Assembly (NCBI RefSeq): GCF_017315725.1
Contig: NZ_JAFLRG010000002.1
Span: 1,984,001-2,048,000, forward strand
Reading direction: 5' to 3'
DNA length: 64,000 nt
Origin: Trinickia acidisoli
Lineage (GTDB): Bacteria > Pseudomonadota > Gammaproteobacteria > Burkholderiales > Burkholderiaceae
Below are positions 1-9,597 of the stretch, piece by piece; within the stretch, counting starts at the first letter, position 1; each line of letters starts with the position of its first letter. The notes beneath the pieces were generated by a model. It did not search any database. It saw only the letters and a program-made list of their open reading frames with translations, and was not told the DNA's origin. Made by a program: the position numbers and the translations under genes.

Positions 1-592
1 AGGGTGGCTAAATCCCCCGGTTGACCCGAGCCGAATCATACTCGACTCGCGGCCGAAAGGTGGCAGCCGTCCGCAGGCGCGGACCGTGGAGGCAGCGCAC
101 GAGGGTTTTTCAAGCGGTGTCGGCTTGAATTATCGATACAAAATCGGCAAAAAGCAAAACCGACAAAAAGCCCGTGTCTCCGGCTACGTGCACAGACCGT
201 TCCAGCGCCGTTCGATTAATCACCCGCGCCCGTGCGTCACTCGAGGGAAAATGCATTGATAGATGCCCCCGTAAACACTCACCTTTCGATGGGTTAACGC
301 CGGTCACGCCTATCGACGCAAGATCGGCACGGAACCGATTGGAGGTCAATGAACGTGAGCATAATGCCGCTCCTCGCAGCCCGAATCGCCTGACCGGCCG
401 GGAATTTGAGCGCAGCATCGATGCGAATCGTACGTCGGCGCAAGGTGAGTGTTTTCGGGAGGCGACGCGCCGATTTGGGCGCTCGACATGCAACGCGATA
501 CGTACTCCCGAATTCCCTCACCTTTGAATCTTTGAACCGATCGGGACTGCCGGCTATGCCGGCGTCTCGTCGAAACAGGAGTGAGGACCGCT
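1..592. other. Left-edge region without a convincing gene
   Basis: Several overlapping open frames exist here on both strands, but they are arginine-rich, resemble no family I know and look like GC-rich noise. The only structure I see is three copies of the origin-type iteron, listed separately. A gene entering from beyond base 1 cannot be excluded. Confidence 0.6.
268..525. repeat. Three dispersed copies of the origin iteron
   Basis: Copies lie at 268-285 (minus orientation), 442-460 (plus, AAGGTGAGTGTTTTCGGGA) and about 505-525 (minus). All fit AAGGTGAG-N2-TTTTCGGGAG, the motif repeated about 20 times at 32.0-33.3 kb. They sit in non-coding DNA about 32 kb from that array, beyond the 3' end of the large sensor kinase gene. 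Confidence 0.7.
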
Positions 593-3500
593 TCAAATCG
601 ACGGTATTTGCTTGGCCGATTTCTCGGCGACAGCCGGTGCCGAACGTTCCTCGATGGCCGCACGCGACGCCCCCGCCGCGAGGCGCGCGGCCATCGCGGC
701 GTTCATCGCTTCTTCGATGCGCTCCTTGTTGTACGGCTTGCGCAGCAGCATCGCACCCGCGAGCGCCTGATGATCGCTGTCGTCGGGTAGTGCGTCGTAG
801 CCCGTCGCAAATATCACGCGCAAGCCCGGCTGCAGCGCGATCGCACGCATGGCCAGCTCGTCGCCCGACAAATCGGGCAGCGCGATATCGGTGACGATGA
901 CGTCGAACGCCCGCTCACTGAGCAGCCGCAACGCGTCGGTCGCATCGCCGGCTTCGGTGACGACATGCCCGAGGTAGGCGAGCATGTCGGCCGTCGTGAA
1001 GCGAACCATTGCGTCGTCATCGACGAGCAGCACGCGCGCCGTCAATTGCGAAGCGTCAGGCAACACCTCGCGTTCGAGCAACTGCGGCGGCAGACTCGGC
1101 GCTGGGGCCGGCACGCTCACGCCGCGCACCTGATTGCGCAGCACATGCCGTATCTTGCGGGCCATCGCCTCTCGGCTGTACGGCTTGCTGAGCAAATCCA
1201 CGCCATCGTCGAGACGGCCGCCGTGCACGATCGCATTATCGGTATAGCCGGAGGTAAACAGCACGGCAACGTTCGGCAGACGTTCGCGCGCCTTGCGGGC
1301 AAGCTCGGGACTGCCGAGCGGGCCCGGCATGACGACGTCGGTGAACAATAGATCGATCGGCACGCCGCTCTCGACGATAGCGAGCGCGCTCTGAGCGTCC
1401 TTCGCCCGCAGAACGCGATAGCCGAGTTCCGAGAGCAAATCCACGACGGTGCCGCGCACGTCTTCGTCATCCTCGACGACGAGCACCGTTTCGCTACCGC
1501 CCGTGATCGGTCCCGTTTCGATATCGGTCTCGATGTCTTCCGGCTGGCGCGCGCGCGGTAAATAGATGCGCACCGTCGTGCCGTGCCCCACCTCGCTGTA
1601 GATCTTGATGTGTCCGCCCGATTGCTTGACGAAGCCGTACACCATGCTCAGCCCGAGACCGGTCCCTTGTCCTTCGGGCTTGGTCGTATAGAACGGCTCG
1701 AAGACGCGCTCGAGCAATTCGGGGGGAATACCGCACCCCGTATCGGTCACGGCCACCATCACGTATTGCCCGGCCATCACGTCGCCGTGACGTGCGACGT
1801 AGGTTTCGTCGAGGAACGCATTGCCCGCCTCGATCGTGAGCTTGCCTTGCCCTTGCATGGCATCGCGCGCGTTGATCGCGAGGTTCAACAACGCGTTTTC
1901 GACCTGGACGGTATCGACGAACGTATTCCAAAGGCCGCCTGTGACGAGCGTTTCGATTTCGACGCCCTCGCCCAACGAGCGGCGCAGCATATCGTCGATG
2001 CCGCGAATCAGCCGGCCGAGATTGACGCTCTTCGGTGAAAGCGGTTGCCGGCGGCCGAAGGCGAGCAGTTGCGAGGCAAGCCGCGAACCGCGCGACGTCG
2101 CCGCGATCGCGGTCTGCAAGCGCTGCTCCGCGCGCAGATTGCCGGCCACGTCACGGCTCAGCAATTGCAGATTGCCGGCGATCACCTGCAGCACGTTATT
2201 GAAATCGTGCGCGACACCGCCGGTCATCTTGCCGATCGCCTCCATCTTTTGCGCCTGCCTCAGTTGCGCTTCGGTGTGCAAGCGCTCCGCGATCGCCGAA
2301 GCCACGCGCCGCTCGAGCACCACGTTCGTCTCCCGCAAGATTCGTTCGGCCTCCTTACGATGCGTGATATCGATGATCGAGCCGATGTAGCCGAGAAACG
2401 CGCCGTCGTCGCTGAAGCGCGGTGCGGCCGCGCTCAGTGCCCAGCGATAGACGCCGTCCGCGCGGCGCACGCGGCACTCGGCGCTGAACGCTTCGCCGGT
2501 CGTGTTGGCCGACAAGAACGAATCTTCGTACTGCTTACGATCGTCGGCATGCAACGCATTCCATGCGCCTGCGCCCAATGCCTCGTCCAACGACTGCCCG
2601 GTGAACTCGCACCAGAGCCGATTGAGGTAAGTCAACGAGCCGGTGGGATCGCTGACCCACATCATCACCGGTGCATGGTTCGCCATGTTTCGAAAGCGCG
2701 CCTCGCTCTCGAGCAACTCGCGCGTCGCATCGCGCCGCAAGCGCGCCATTTCGAGATTCGCATTGACGCGCGCCATGAGCTCGCGCGCGGAGAAAGGCTT
2801 CGTCAAATAATCGTCGGCACCCGATTCGAGCCCTTCGACACGCGCCTCTTCACCCGCCCGCGCGGACAACATGACGACGGGCAAGTGCTGCAATTGCGCG
2901 TCGCCGCGAATCTCGCGCAATAGACCGAAGCCGTCGAGCCCGGGCATCATGACGTCGGTCAATATGAGATCGGGCTCGCGCCTGCGGATCGCTTCCAATG
3001 CCGCGCAGCCGTCCCGTACCGTCTCCACGTCCCAGCGGCTCCTCAGCAAGCGGCCGATGTAATCGCGCATGTCGGCGTTGTCGTCGGCAACGAGCACGCG
3101 CGCGCCCATCGTGCCTCGACCAAACGACCACTCGGGCATCTCGTCGGCGCGATCGACCGGCACGTCGTCGCTATCGATCTCGCCCACATCGCCGTGCGGC
3201 AGCCAACGCAGCGCCTCTTCCACGTAAGCGTCGGCACGCCCCGATCTCGGCGACGACGCGCGCGTGGAACCGACGCGCTCGGGCGGCAGATGGGCGTATC
3301 CGAGCGGCAGCCGCAGCTTGAACGTCGTGCCGCGTCCGACCTTGCTGTCGACGCCAATGGTGCCGCCGTGCAGTTTGACGAGCTCATGAACCAGCGCGAG
3401 CCCAATGCCGGATCCTTCGAACGAGCGGCTGCGCTGCCCTTCGACACGATGAAACCGTTCGAACAAGCGCGGCAACTCACGCGGCGGAATGCCCACGCCG

Positions 3501-5038
3501 GTATCGCGCACGATGACTTCGGCAGCCGTTCCGTCGTCGGACAGACGCGTCGCCACGCCGATCTCCCCTTCGAACGTAAATTTGAACGCATTCGACAACA
3601 GGTTCAGGATGACCTTTTCCCACATGTCGCGGTCGACGTAGACGGGTTGCGGCAACGGCTCGCATTCGATCGACAACGCGAGTTGCGCGCGTTCGGTCGC
3701 CGATTCGAAGTTCGACGCGAATTCGGCGGTTAGCTTGGCAAGATCGGTCGGCTCGAACGTCGCAACGACTCGCCCGGCCTCGATGCGCGAAAAATCGAGC
3801 AACGAGTTGACGAGCTTGAGCAGACGCAGCCCGTTGCGATGTGCCGTCGCGAGGCGCTCCCGCTGCGACGGCGCGAGCGCCGCCTCCGTCGCGTCGCCGA
3901 GCGCGTCCTCGAGCGGGCCGAGCATCAGCGTGAGCGGAGTACGAAATTCGTGACTGACATTCGAGAAGAACGCGGTCTTGGTGCGGTCGATCTCGGCCAA
4001 TGCTTCCGCGCGCCGACGCTCTTCCTCATACGCCTGCGCGTGGGTGACGGCCGCGCTGATTTGACCGGCGACGAGACCGAGGAAGCTGCGATAGTTTTCG
4101 TCGAACAACCGAAACGGATTCAAACCGACGACGAGCGCCCCGGCGCGCCCCGCGTCGCCCGAAAGCACGATCGGCACCACGACGCCTTGTTTTGGCGGCT
4201 CGTCCCACGGACCCATCGGCAGTTGCGAAGTCACGCGAGCGCGCAGATCCGACACGACGACGGGGCAATGGCTACGCAGCGCTTCGTGCACCGGCCACAG
4301 TCCCGCTGCGTCGAACGAAATGCTGGATGGCGCTGCTTCGTGCGCCGCGTCGATGCCTGAGGCACCCACGAGTTTGACAGCCGTATCGCCAGGTTCGGCC
4401 AGATAGAGCATCGCGAAGGGCAGATCGCGTGCTTCACGGCCGAGCGCACGGATGCTGTACTCGCTCGCCTCCTGCCAATTGCGCGCGTTGGCCGTCCCTG
4501 CGGCGAGATCGCGCAACAGCGCGAGCTGTCGCTCCCCGATCACGCGCTGCGTATCGTCGGTGTTGGCGCAGATGATGCCGCCGATGCTGCCGTCATCGTT
4601 GGGAATCGGACTGTACGAGAACGTGTAATAGGTCTCTTCGGGATAGCCGTTGCGTTCCATGATGAGGTGCTGCGCTTCGACATAAGTCGCCTCCCCTCCG
4701 CTCATCGCAAGCGCGAGCATCTCGCCGATGTCGCTCCAGATCTCGTGCCAGACCTCCGCCGTCGGCCGCCCCAGTGCCCACGGGTGCTTGCCGCCGATGA
4801 TCGATTGATAGGCATCGTTGTAGAAATAGACCAGCGAAGCGCCCCAGCCGATCCACATCGGCTGGCGAGAATTGAGGATGATGCGCAGCGCGAGCTTCAG
4901 ATTCTGAGGCCAGCTTTCGGGGTCGCCGAGCGGCGTGGAGCGCCAATCATGAGCGCGAATGAGCCGGCCCAGTTCGCCGCCCCCGGACAAGAAATCTTTT
5001 CGCTCGCGGTTGGGCAATATGCTTCGTGCGTCGCTCAT
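593..5038 (-). CDS. Large soluble hybrid sensor histidine kinase with three receivers
   Basis: A 1481-residue multidomain kinase. Order seen: PAS-like sensor (about 30-165), GAF-like segment (170-335), HisKA with SHEFRTPL (His near 363), HATPase (470-580), receiver (655-770, phosphoacceptor in LILTDVMMPG), PAS with PAC (785-905), a second HisKA-like region with GGVAHDFNN (about 950), a second HATPase (1040-1160) and two more receivers (about 1185-1300 and 1345-1460). No membrane segment is evident, so it probably senses a cytoplasmic cue. Two full kinase cores and three receivers in one chain suggest an internal phosphorelay, but no HPt domain or output regulator is adjacent. The start ATG follows no strong Shine-Dalgarno. 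The stimulus is unknown. Confidence 0.9.
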   Translation of the reverse strand: MSDARSILPNRERKDFLSGGGELGRLIRAHDWRSTPLGDPESWPQNLKLALRIILNSRQPMWIGWGASLVYFYNDAYQSIIGGKHPWALGRPTAEVWHEIWSDIGEMLALAMSGGEATYVEAQHLIMERNGYPEETYYTFSYSPIPNDDGSIGGIICANTDDTQRVIGERQLALLRDLAAGTANARNWQEASEYSIRALGREARDLPFAMLYLAEPGDTAVKLVGASGIDAAHEAAPSSISFDAAGLWPVHEALRSHCPVVVSDLRARVTSQLPMGPWDEPPKQGVVVPIVLSGDAGRAGALVVGLNPFRLFDENYRSFLGLVAGQISAAVTHAQAYEEERRRAEALAEIDRTKTAFFSNVSHEFRTPLTLMLGPLEDALGDATEAALAPSQRERLATAHRNGLRLLKLVNSLLDFSRIEAGRVVATFEPTDLAKLTAEFASNFESATERAQLALSIECEPLPQPVYVDRDMWEKVILNLLSNAFKFTFEGEIGVATRLSDDGTAAEVIVRDTGVGIPPRELPRLFERFHRVEGQRSRSFEGSGIGLALVHELVKLHGGTIGVDSKVGRGTTFKLRLPLGYAHLPPERVGSTRASSPRSGRADAYVEEALRWLPHGDVGEIDSDDVPVDRADEMPEWSFGRGTMGARVLVADDNADMRDYIGRLLRSRWDVETVRDGCAALEAIRRREPDLILTDVMMPGLDGFGLLREIRGDAQLQHLPVVMLSARAGEEARVEGLESGADDYLTKPFSARELMARVNANLEMARLRRDATRELLESEARFRNMANHAPVMMWVSDPTGSLTYLNRLWCEFTGQSLDEALGAGAWNALHADDRKQYEDSFLSANTTGEAFSAECRVRRADGVYRWALSAAAPRFSDDGAFLGYIGSIIDITHRKEAERILRETNVVLERRVASAIAERLHTEAQLRQAQKMEAIGKMTGGVAHDFNNVLQVIAGNLQLLSRDVAGNLRAEQRLQTAIAATSRGSRLASQLLAFGRRQPLSPKSVNLGRLIRGIDDMLRRSLGEGVEIETLVTGGLWNTFVDTVQVENALLNLAINARDAMQGQGKLTIEAGNAFLDETYVARHGDVMAGQYVMVAVTDTGCGIPPELLERVFEPFYTTKPEGQGTGLGLSMVYGFVKQSGGHIKIYSEVGHGTTVRIYLPRARQPEDIETDIETGPITGGSETVLVVEDDEDVRGTVVDLLSELGYRVLRAKDAQSALAIVESGVPIDLLFTDVVMPGPLGSPELARKARERLPNVAVLFTSGYTDNAIVHGGRLDDGVDLLSKPYSREAMARKIRHVLRNQVRGVSVPAPAPSLPPQLLEREVLPDASQLTARVLLVDDDAMVRFTTADMLAYLGHVVTEAGDATDALRLLSERAFDVIVTDIALPDLSGDELAMRAIALQPGLRVIFATGYDALPDDSDHQALAGAMLLRKPYNKERIEEAMNAAMAARLAAGASRAAIEERSAPAVAEKSAKQIPSI

Positions 5039-5679
5039 TGGGTGTCCCTATTCCGATTCACAGCAAAGATATGCTCGCGGCGCGCAAAAACCAACACGCG
5101 TGCGGACGCAACGCGTGTCGATTCGTAACCGGTGGAGCGCGTCGAGACACGTTCCTGCACGGGAAAATTTACCGTGCAAGCAGGGCGTCGGGAAGTTAGA
5201 CCGACTGCCATCGAACAGGCAGCCGAAACGCGTTGCCGAGTTCATGTGACTCACTGCTCCTCAGGGTCGCCCTCCAAAGCGGCGACACAAATGCCCGATC
5301 GGACAAACACGCACGGCTCGTGCCATTGCGGGTACGGAGCGATGTCGATGCAGGCAGAGTCCTTGCGCTAAGCTGGTTCGCCCAGACTCGCGCGCCGCAC
5401 CGCCGCCGCGCGACGCGCCTTGGCACGGACCCACGGCCGTGTTGTCGATGGCTGTCGGGCTGAAGTATTGAATACACAACGGTGAAAGAACCGTTTCTTT
5501 TTTTCATTTCCTGCAGCAAAACCGCGCAACAGTGCCAACCTGAAATGGCCGACAAGACATGCGAAGGCCGCGCATGATGCCAATGCATGACTTTTCTCAA
5601 GACGAAAGCCGCGTGCCGATCACAAACGACTGTTGGGTTCGCACCGAAAGGACGAACACCCAACCGCTTAGGAGTCCGA
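5039..5679. other. Intergenic region without a gene
   Basis: This stretch lies upstream of the sensor kinase. Open frames here are short, arginine-rich and contradict each other between strands. The kinase promoter should be here, but I cannot identify it with confidence. Confidence 0.5.
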
Positions 5680-6036
5680 ACCTTCTTTGTCGCGGCGAGA
5701 ACCGCGCCAGCTCTACTACGACTTCTCGATTTCCTGCGCGCCCTTGCCGACGTGAACGTCCCGGTATTCGGACTTGCCGGAACGTGCGACCGGCTGATCG
5801 CGCCCGGCCGTGGTTGCGAAGCGCTCGTCGTGGCTTATGGCAGCGACGACGCGACATATCGTCTATGCGGCAAAGCGCAAGGCTTCGCCGAGGACTATAT
5901 GCACGATCGGCTCGTCCTTTCGCGCAACGCGAACCGGGAGACCTGGCCGATGATCACCGGCTGGCTGCGCGCGCATAGCGGCGAGACCGCGATAGCCGAC
6001 AAAGCATGCGACGTCATACGCGGGCAGCGTCTTTAG
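5680..6036 (+). pseudogene. Remnant of an alpha/beta-hydrolase (C-terminal part)
   Basis: The frame encodes about 118 residues that read like the C-terminal third of a serine alpha/beta-hydrolase: a strand then GLAGTCDRL (the region of the acid residue of the triad), a GS-D pattern, and GFAEDYMHDRLVLS, the usual position of the catalytic His, followed by a WPMITGWL helix. The nucleophile elbow and the whole N-terminal half are missing and upstream DNA does not restore them. I read it as a decayed gene, not a functional protein. The family call rests on pattern memory only. Confidence 0.45.
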
Positions 6037-6500
6037 TCTTTAGCCTTTAACCACGCTCGTTTAACCACTCCCGAAAACCCTCACCTTAAAGCGGATCGCG
6101 GCGGCGGGATAGGCATGTCGATGCGTGAACTGCTTGCCGGCCGAACATCGTTTTGACGAGGACAGGTATCGACTTTCGCTGCGTGCGCGCTTTGCATGCA
6201 ACCGCAGAACGAAGGGCATTCGATACGCGTGGCAATTGATCCTGAAAATGCTCACCTTTGATAAGGTGCGGCACACCAGAGGAGCGTGTGCGCACACACG
6301 CTCCCTTGCCGTACTCTGAACGTCGGCGCGTTACGTTTCGCGTGCTCCCGAAAACACTCACCTTTGCCGATGCATGTCGAAGTGACTCGCTCGATGTGAT
6401 GTGATGCGCCTGCAAGCGCCGGACAGCACCGCTGTAGGACAGCATGCTAAGCTCGCCCAGCATCTGACGCGCTGCGCGGCTGACAAACGTACTGGACATC
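6037..6500. other. Intergenic region holding iterons
   Basis: No convincing gene. It carries three iteron copies and the presumed promoter of the methyltransferase gene, in which I recognise no clear -35/-10 pair. Confidence 0.5.
6070..6364 (-). repeat. Three dispersed copies of the origin iteron
   Basis: Copies in minus orientation at 6070-6087 (CCCGAAAACCCTCACCTT), 6241-6258 (CCTGAAAATGCTCACCTT) and 6347-6364 (CCCGAAAACACTCACCTT). All are intergenic, roughly 26 kb from the main array. Confidence 0.75.
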
Positions 6501-7922
6501 ATGCAAGCACCCGATCGCTTTTCCGGTTATGTCAGCGAGGTGACGTTTCCGGACAGATTTCATCGCGAACTGTCGCCTGCGTGGCTCGACTATGTCAGCG
6601 CGTTGGGTGGCGTGGAGCCTCGAGACTTGACTCGGCCTTTCGCCTACCTTGATCTGGGTTGCGGATCCGCGCATTCGACAATCGTCAACGCAGGCGCATT
6701 CCCACACGCGCAATTCCATGCATGCGACTTCAATCCGGCGCATATCGAGGCGGCCGCGCGCCGAGTGTCAAACCTCGGCGTCCACAATATCGCTCTTCAC
6801 GAAGCCGCGTTCGACGCATTGCTCGACCGCGATCTGCCCTCGTTCGACTTCATCGTTCTGCACGGCGTCTATAGTTGGGTCGATGCCGACGCGCGTCGCA
6901 CACTTCTAGAAATTCTCTCGCGCAAGCTCAATGACGGCGGCATCGTATATCTGAGCTACAACTGTTTTCCCGGATGGTCCGCGGAGACGCCTCTACGCAA
7001 ACTCATGCTCGAATTGTCGCGAGCGGCGGATGGAGATGTCGCGCATCAGGTGAGCGCAGCAGTCGATGCCATGCAGCGATTGGGCAACTCGGGCGCCAAG
7101 TACTTCCGCGACAATCCCGCGGTAAACGAAGCACTGAAAGCCATTTCGAAAGATCCGGTCGACTATCTCGCGCATGAGTTTCTAAACGACACGTGGAAGG
7201 TGCATTACTCCGTCGACGTCGCCGACGAAATGGCCGACATCGGTCTAACGTACGTGGGCAGCGCAACGCTGGCCGACAATCACCTTCCGCTGATCATCGA
7301 TAAACGCGCAGCCGAATCGATCGCCACACTAGCGAGCGCACGGCTGCGACACTTGGCGGCGGACTTCGCGGTCAATCGACGATTCCGCCGAGATGTATTC
7401 GTTCGCCGAACGCAAGAGACGGATCGGCAAGGCGATGTGGTCGGACATCTCGACGACGCGGTCGTCGGCTGCGCCACCGATGTCGAGCAAATCGATGTGC
7501 GCGTGAATATTCCTCGAGGGGTATTGAACTTTCAGGCCGATTTCATTGGAGATTTGCGCGTGCTGATGGCGGAGGGTTCGATGCGTATCGGTGACATCGT
7601 TACACGGTTGCACGGGCGCGATCCGCGACGCAACGCGATGGAAATACGGCAAAACGTGCTCTTTCTGGTCGCGGCAGGAGCGTTGATGCCTTTTGCTAAT
7701 GCCGGTGGGTATTCGGATGGAACGACCCGGCGTGCGGTGAATTCGGTTGTCGGGCGTGCGTTGGAAAGCATCGTCGAGAGTGCATCGCCGGGGTTCGTTC
7801 CTTGCGAGCGTGCCGGCAACGGGGTGTGGGTTACGGTAGATGAGGCTGTTCAAGCGAGGCGATGGTTCGTCGACGAAAGCGCAGTGCGCCCGGATCGGCT
7901 CGCGCGGCTTGGGCTTGTTTGA
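6501..7922 (+). CDS. Class I SAM methyltransferase with regulatory domain (PKMT-like)
   Basis: A 473-residue protein. The N-terminal half is a Rossmann methyltransferase: motif I YLDLGCGSAHST near residue 48, an acidic residue after strand 2 (ACDFNP) and motif IV FDFIVLHGVYSW. After it come the NCFPGW segment and a helical domain resembling the methyltransferase regulatory domain of outer-membrane protein lysine methyltransferases such as rickettsial PKMT. Substrate assignment to protein lysine is inference from that domain order. It stands alone between iteron-bearing intergenic regions. Wobble positions are high-GC, like the core genes. Confidence 0.8.
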   Translation: MQAPDRFSGYVSEVTFPDRFHRELSPAWLDYVSALGGVEPRDLTRPFAYLDLGCGSAHSTIVNAGAFPHAQFHACDFNPAHIEAAARRVSNLGVHNIALHEAAFDALLDRDLPSFDFIVLHGVYSWVDADARRTLLEILSRKLNDGGIVYLSYNCFPGWSAETPLRKLMLELSRAADGDVAHQVSAAVDAMQRLGNSGAKYFRDNPAVNEALKAISKDPVDYLAHEFLNDTWKVHYSVDVADEMADIGLTYVGSATLADNHLPLIIDKRAAESIATLASARLRHLAADFAVNRRFRRDVFVRRTQETDRQGDVVGHLDDAVVGCATDVEQIDVRVNIPRGVLNFQADFIGDLRVLMAEGSMRIGDIVTRLHGRDPRRNAMEIRQNVLFLVAAGALMPFANAGGYSDGTTRRAVNSVVGRALESIVESASPGFVPCERAGNGVWVTVDEAVQARRWFVDESAVRPDRLARLGLV

Positions 7923-7951
7923 ACGAGCATGGATCGGGGGCGTAGCAACGC

Positions 7952-7970
7952 CCCCGAAAAGGCTCACCTT
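7952..7970 (-). repeat. Dispersed origin iteron
   Basis: CCCGAAAAGGCTCACCTT in minus orientation matches the origin iteron at every fixed position. It lies just past the methyltransferase stop codon. Confidence 0.7.
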
Positions 7971-8057
7971 AGGAGGCTCGTCGGCTTTTGAAATGCACCA
8001 GCGAGCCTGAGCAGCGTCTTCAGGAAGGCGGGCCTATTGCTGCAAAATGGCAGCGTC

Positions 8058-8095
8058 CGTTAAGGTTTATTCGATGCCAGCCATCGGGCGCATGA
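8058..8095 (+). repeat. Left copy of a 38-bp inverted repeat
   Basis: Begins CGTTAAGGTTTATTCGATGC and matches the reverse complement of 12279-12316 at 36 of 38 positions. Together the two copies bound a 4.26-kb segment carrying the IS91-type transposase and a tyrosine recombinase. Confidence 0.85.
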
Positions 8096-8409
8096 ATGTG
8101 CATACCTCTGCACATGTCGGCAGGCGTCGAATAAGCCCGATGGAGGAAACCGCGGAGTGCCCCGATGCGGTTGGAGATTTCGCGGCTATGGCGATTGATA
8201 GGCGGGGATGCTCAATCGTGCCGGGTGCAACTGGACGGAGTTGGATGCTGGCTGGGCGCTGACAGGGTAGCGAAGCGGTGCCGTCGTGTAATCGCGATGA
8301 CGAGGCGGCCGTGCGAGGAGCGTGGCGACGTGACACGCGCAAACGTCCGCTCGTGGGCCGCGTTGCCGCAAAGCCGACGGTCGGTTCGGATATCGGGGAA
8401 CCGTGGAGT

Positions 8410-9576
8410 TCATGTGTGCGGCCGGTGCGTTGGGGGTGCGCGGATTGGGGCGCTGCGCGCGAATACGTCGATGACGATCATCGGCGCGCCGCAGTGGCGG
8501 CAGACGAAGACGGGCCGGGTAGCGATGGTGGTGTCCGGTGACGGGGCGATGCCGGGTGCGACGTGCAGCAGCTCGCGCACTTTGGCGAGACTGGCGCGTC
8601 GGACCGGGTTGGCGAGCAGCCCGTAGTGACGGATGCGATGGAAACCACCGGGCAGCACATGGAGCAGGAAGCGGCGCATGAATTCGCTAGCCTCTAGCGT
8701 CATGGTTTTGTAGCGGGTGCGCCCCTTCGCGCGATAGTCCTTCCAACGGAACGTCACGCCGCGCTCGTCGAAGGCGAGCAGACGCTGGTTGGAGATGGCG
8801 ACGCGGTGCGTGTAGCGTGAGAGGTACTCGAGCACCGCCTTCGGTCCGGCGAACGGGCGCTTTGCGTAGACCACCCATTCGCAGGTACGCAGCGGTGCCA
8901 GCCACCGGGCAAAGGTGGCGGGGTCCGCGAGCCCGGTGTACTCGCCGAAGAACTGTAGCTGGCCATTGCGGTGGGCCACTTCGAGCGCTTCGAGGAAGCG
9001 TCGGCGGAACAGGCGTGAGAGCACGCGCACCGGCAGGAAGAAGCCGGGCCGGCAGGCGATCCAGCGCTCACCATCGGGCGACAGCCCGCCACCGGGCACG
9101 ATGCCGTGCACATGCGGGTGATGCGTGAGGGCCGAGCCCCAGGTATGCAGTACGAGCGTGGCCGCGATCTGGGCGCCGAGGTGTTTGGGATCGGCGGCGA
9201 TCGTGCGCAGCGTCTCAAAGGCGATGTCGAGCAGCAGGCCGTAGATGATCCGCTTGTTGTACCAGGCGATGGCGCTGACGGGCGCGGGCAGCGTGAAGAC
9301 GACGTGGAAATATTCGACGGGCAGCAGATCGGCCTGGCGTGCCTCCAGCCAGCGGTGTGCTGCGCTGGCCTGGCACTTCGGGCAATGCCGGTTGCGGCAC
9401 GAGTTGAAGGACACCTCTGTCCTTGCGCAGCCTGAACAGCGCAGCACATGCCCGCCCAGTGCCGCCGTGCGGCACCGTTCGATGGCCGACATGACCTTCA
9501 GCTGCCCCAGGCTCAACTGTGTGGTGGCCCGCCACGCTGGCCCGTGGCTGCGGAAGATGTCCGCAACCTCCAGCAT
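8410..9576 (-). CDS. IS91-family transposase
   Basis: 388 residues. The N-terminal zinc-binding region shows CSGC and then CRNRHCPKCQ. The central HUH motif HHPHVHGIVPGGG coordinates the metal for single-strand nicking, and YLSRYTHRVAISN carries the candidate nucleophilic tyrosine. This is the architecture of rolling-circle IS91/ISCR transposases (Y2 or Y1 relaxase-like). It lies 21 bp downstream of the tyrosine recombinase gene, so they form one transcription unit. The length is normal and no frameshift is visible, so it may be active. Confidence 0.9.
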   Translation of the reverse strand: MLEVADIFRSHGPAWRATTQLSLGQLKVMSAIERCRTAALGGHVLRCSGCARTEVSFNSCRNRHCPKCQASAAHRWLEARQADLLPVEYFHVVFTLPAPVSAIAWYNKRIIYGLLLDIAFETLRTIAADPKHLGAQIAATLVLHTWGSALTHHPHVHGIVPGGGLSPDGERWIACRPGFFLPVRVLSRLFRRRFLEALEVAHRNGQLQFFGEYTGLADPATFARWLAPLRTCEWVVYAKRPFAGPKAVLEYLSRYTHRVAISNQRLLAFDERGVTFRWKDYRAKGRTRYKTMTLEASEFMRRFLLHVLPGGFHRIRHYGLLANPVRRASLAKVRELLHVAPGIAPSPDTTIATRPVFVCRHCGAPMIVIDVFARSAPIRAPPTHRPHT

Positions 9577-9597
9577 GAGGCGCTACAGCACGCGGGT

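Larger units (their letters stand above)
7923..8409. other. Junction between core gene and accessory island
   Basis: No gene seen. It contains one iteron (7952-7970), the left 38-bp inverted repeat, and at about 8118-8148 a degenerate inverted copy of the same repeat (shared CGAATAA core), so the left end could fold into a hairpin. Confidence 0.5.
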
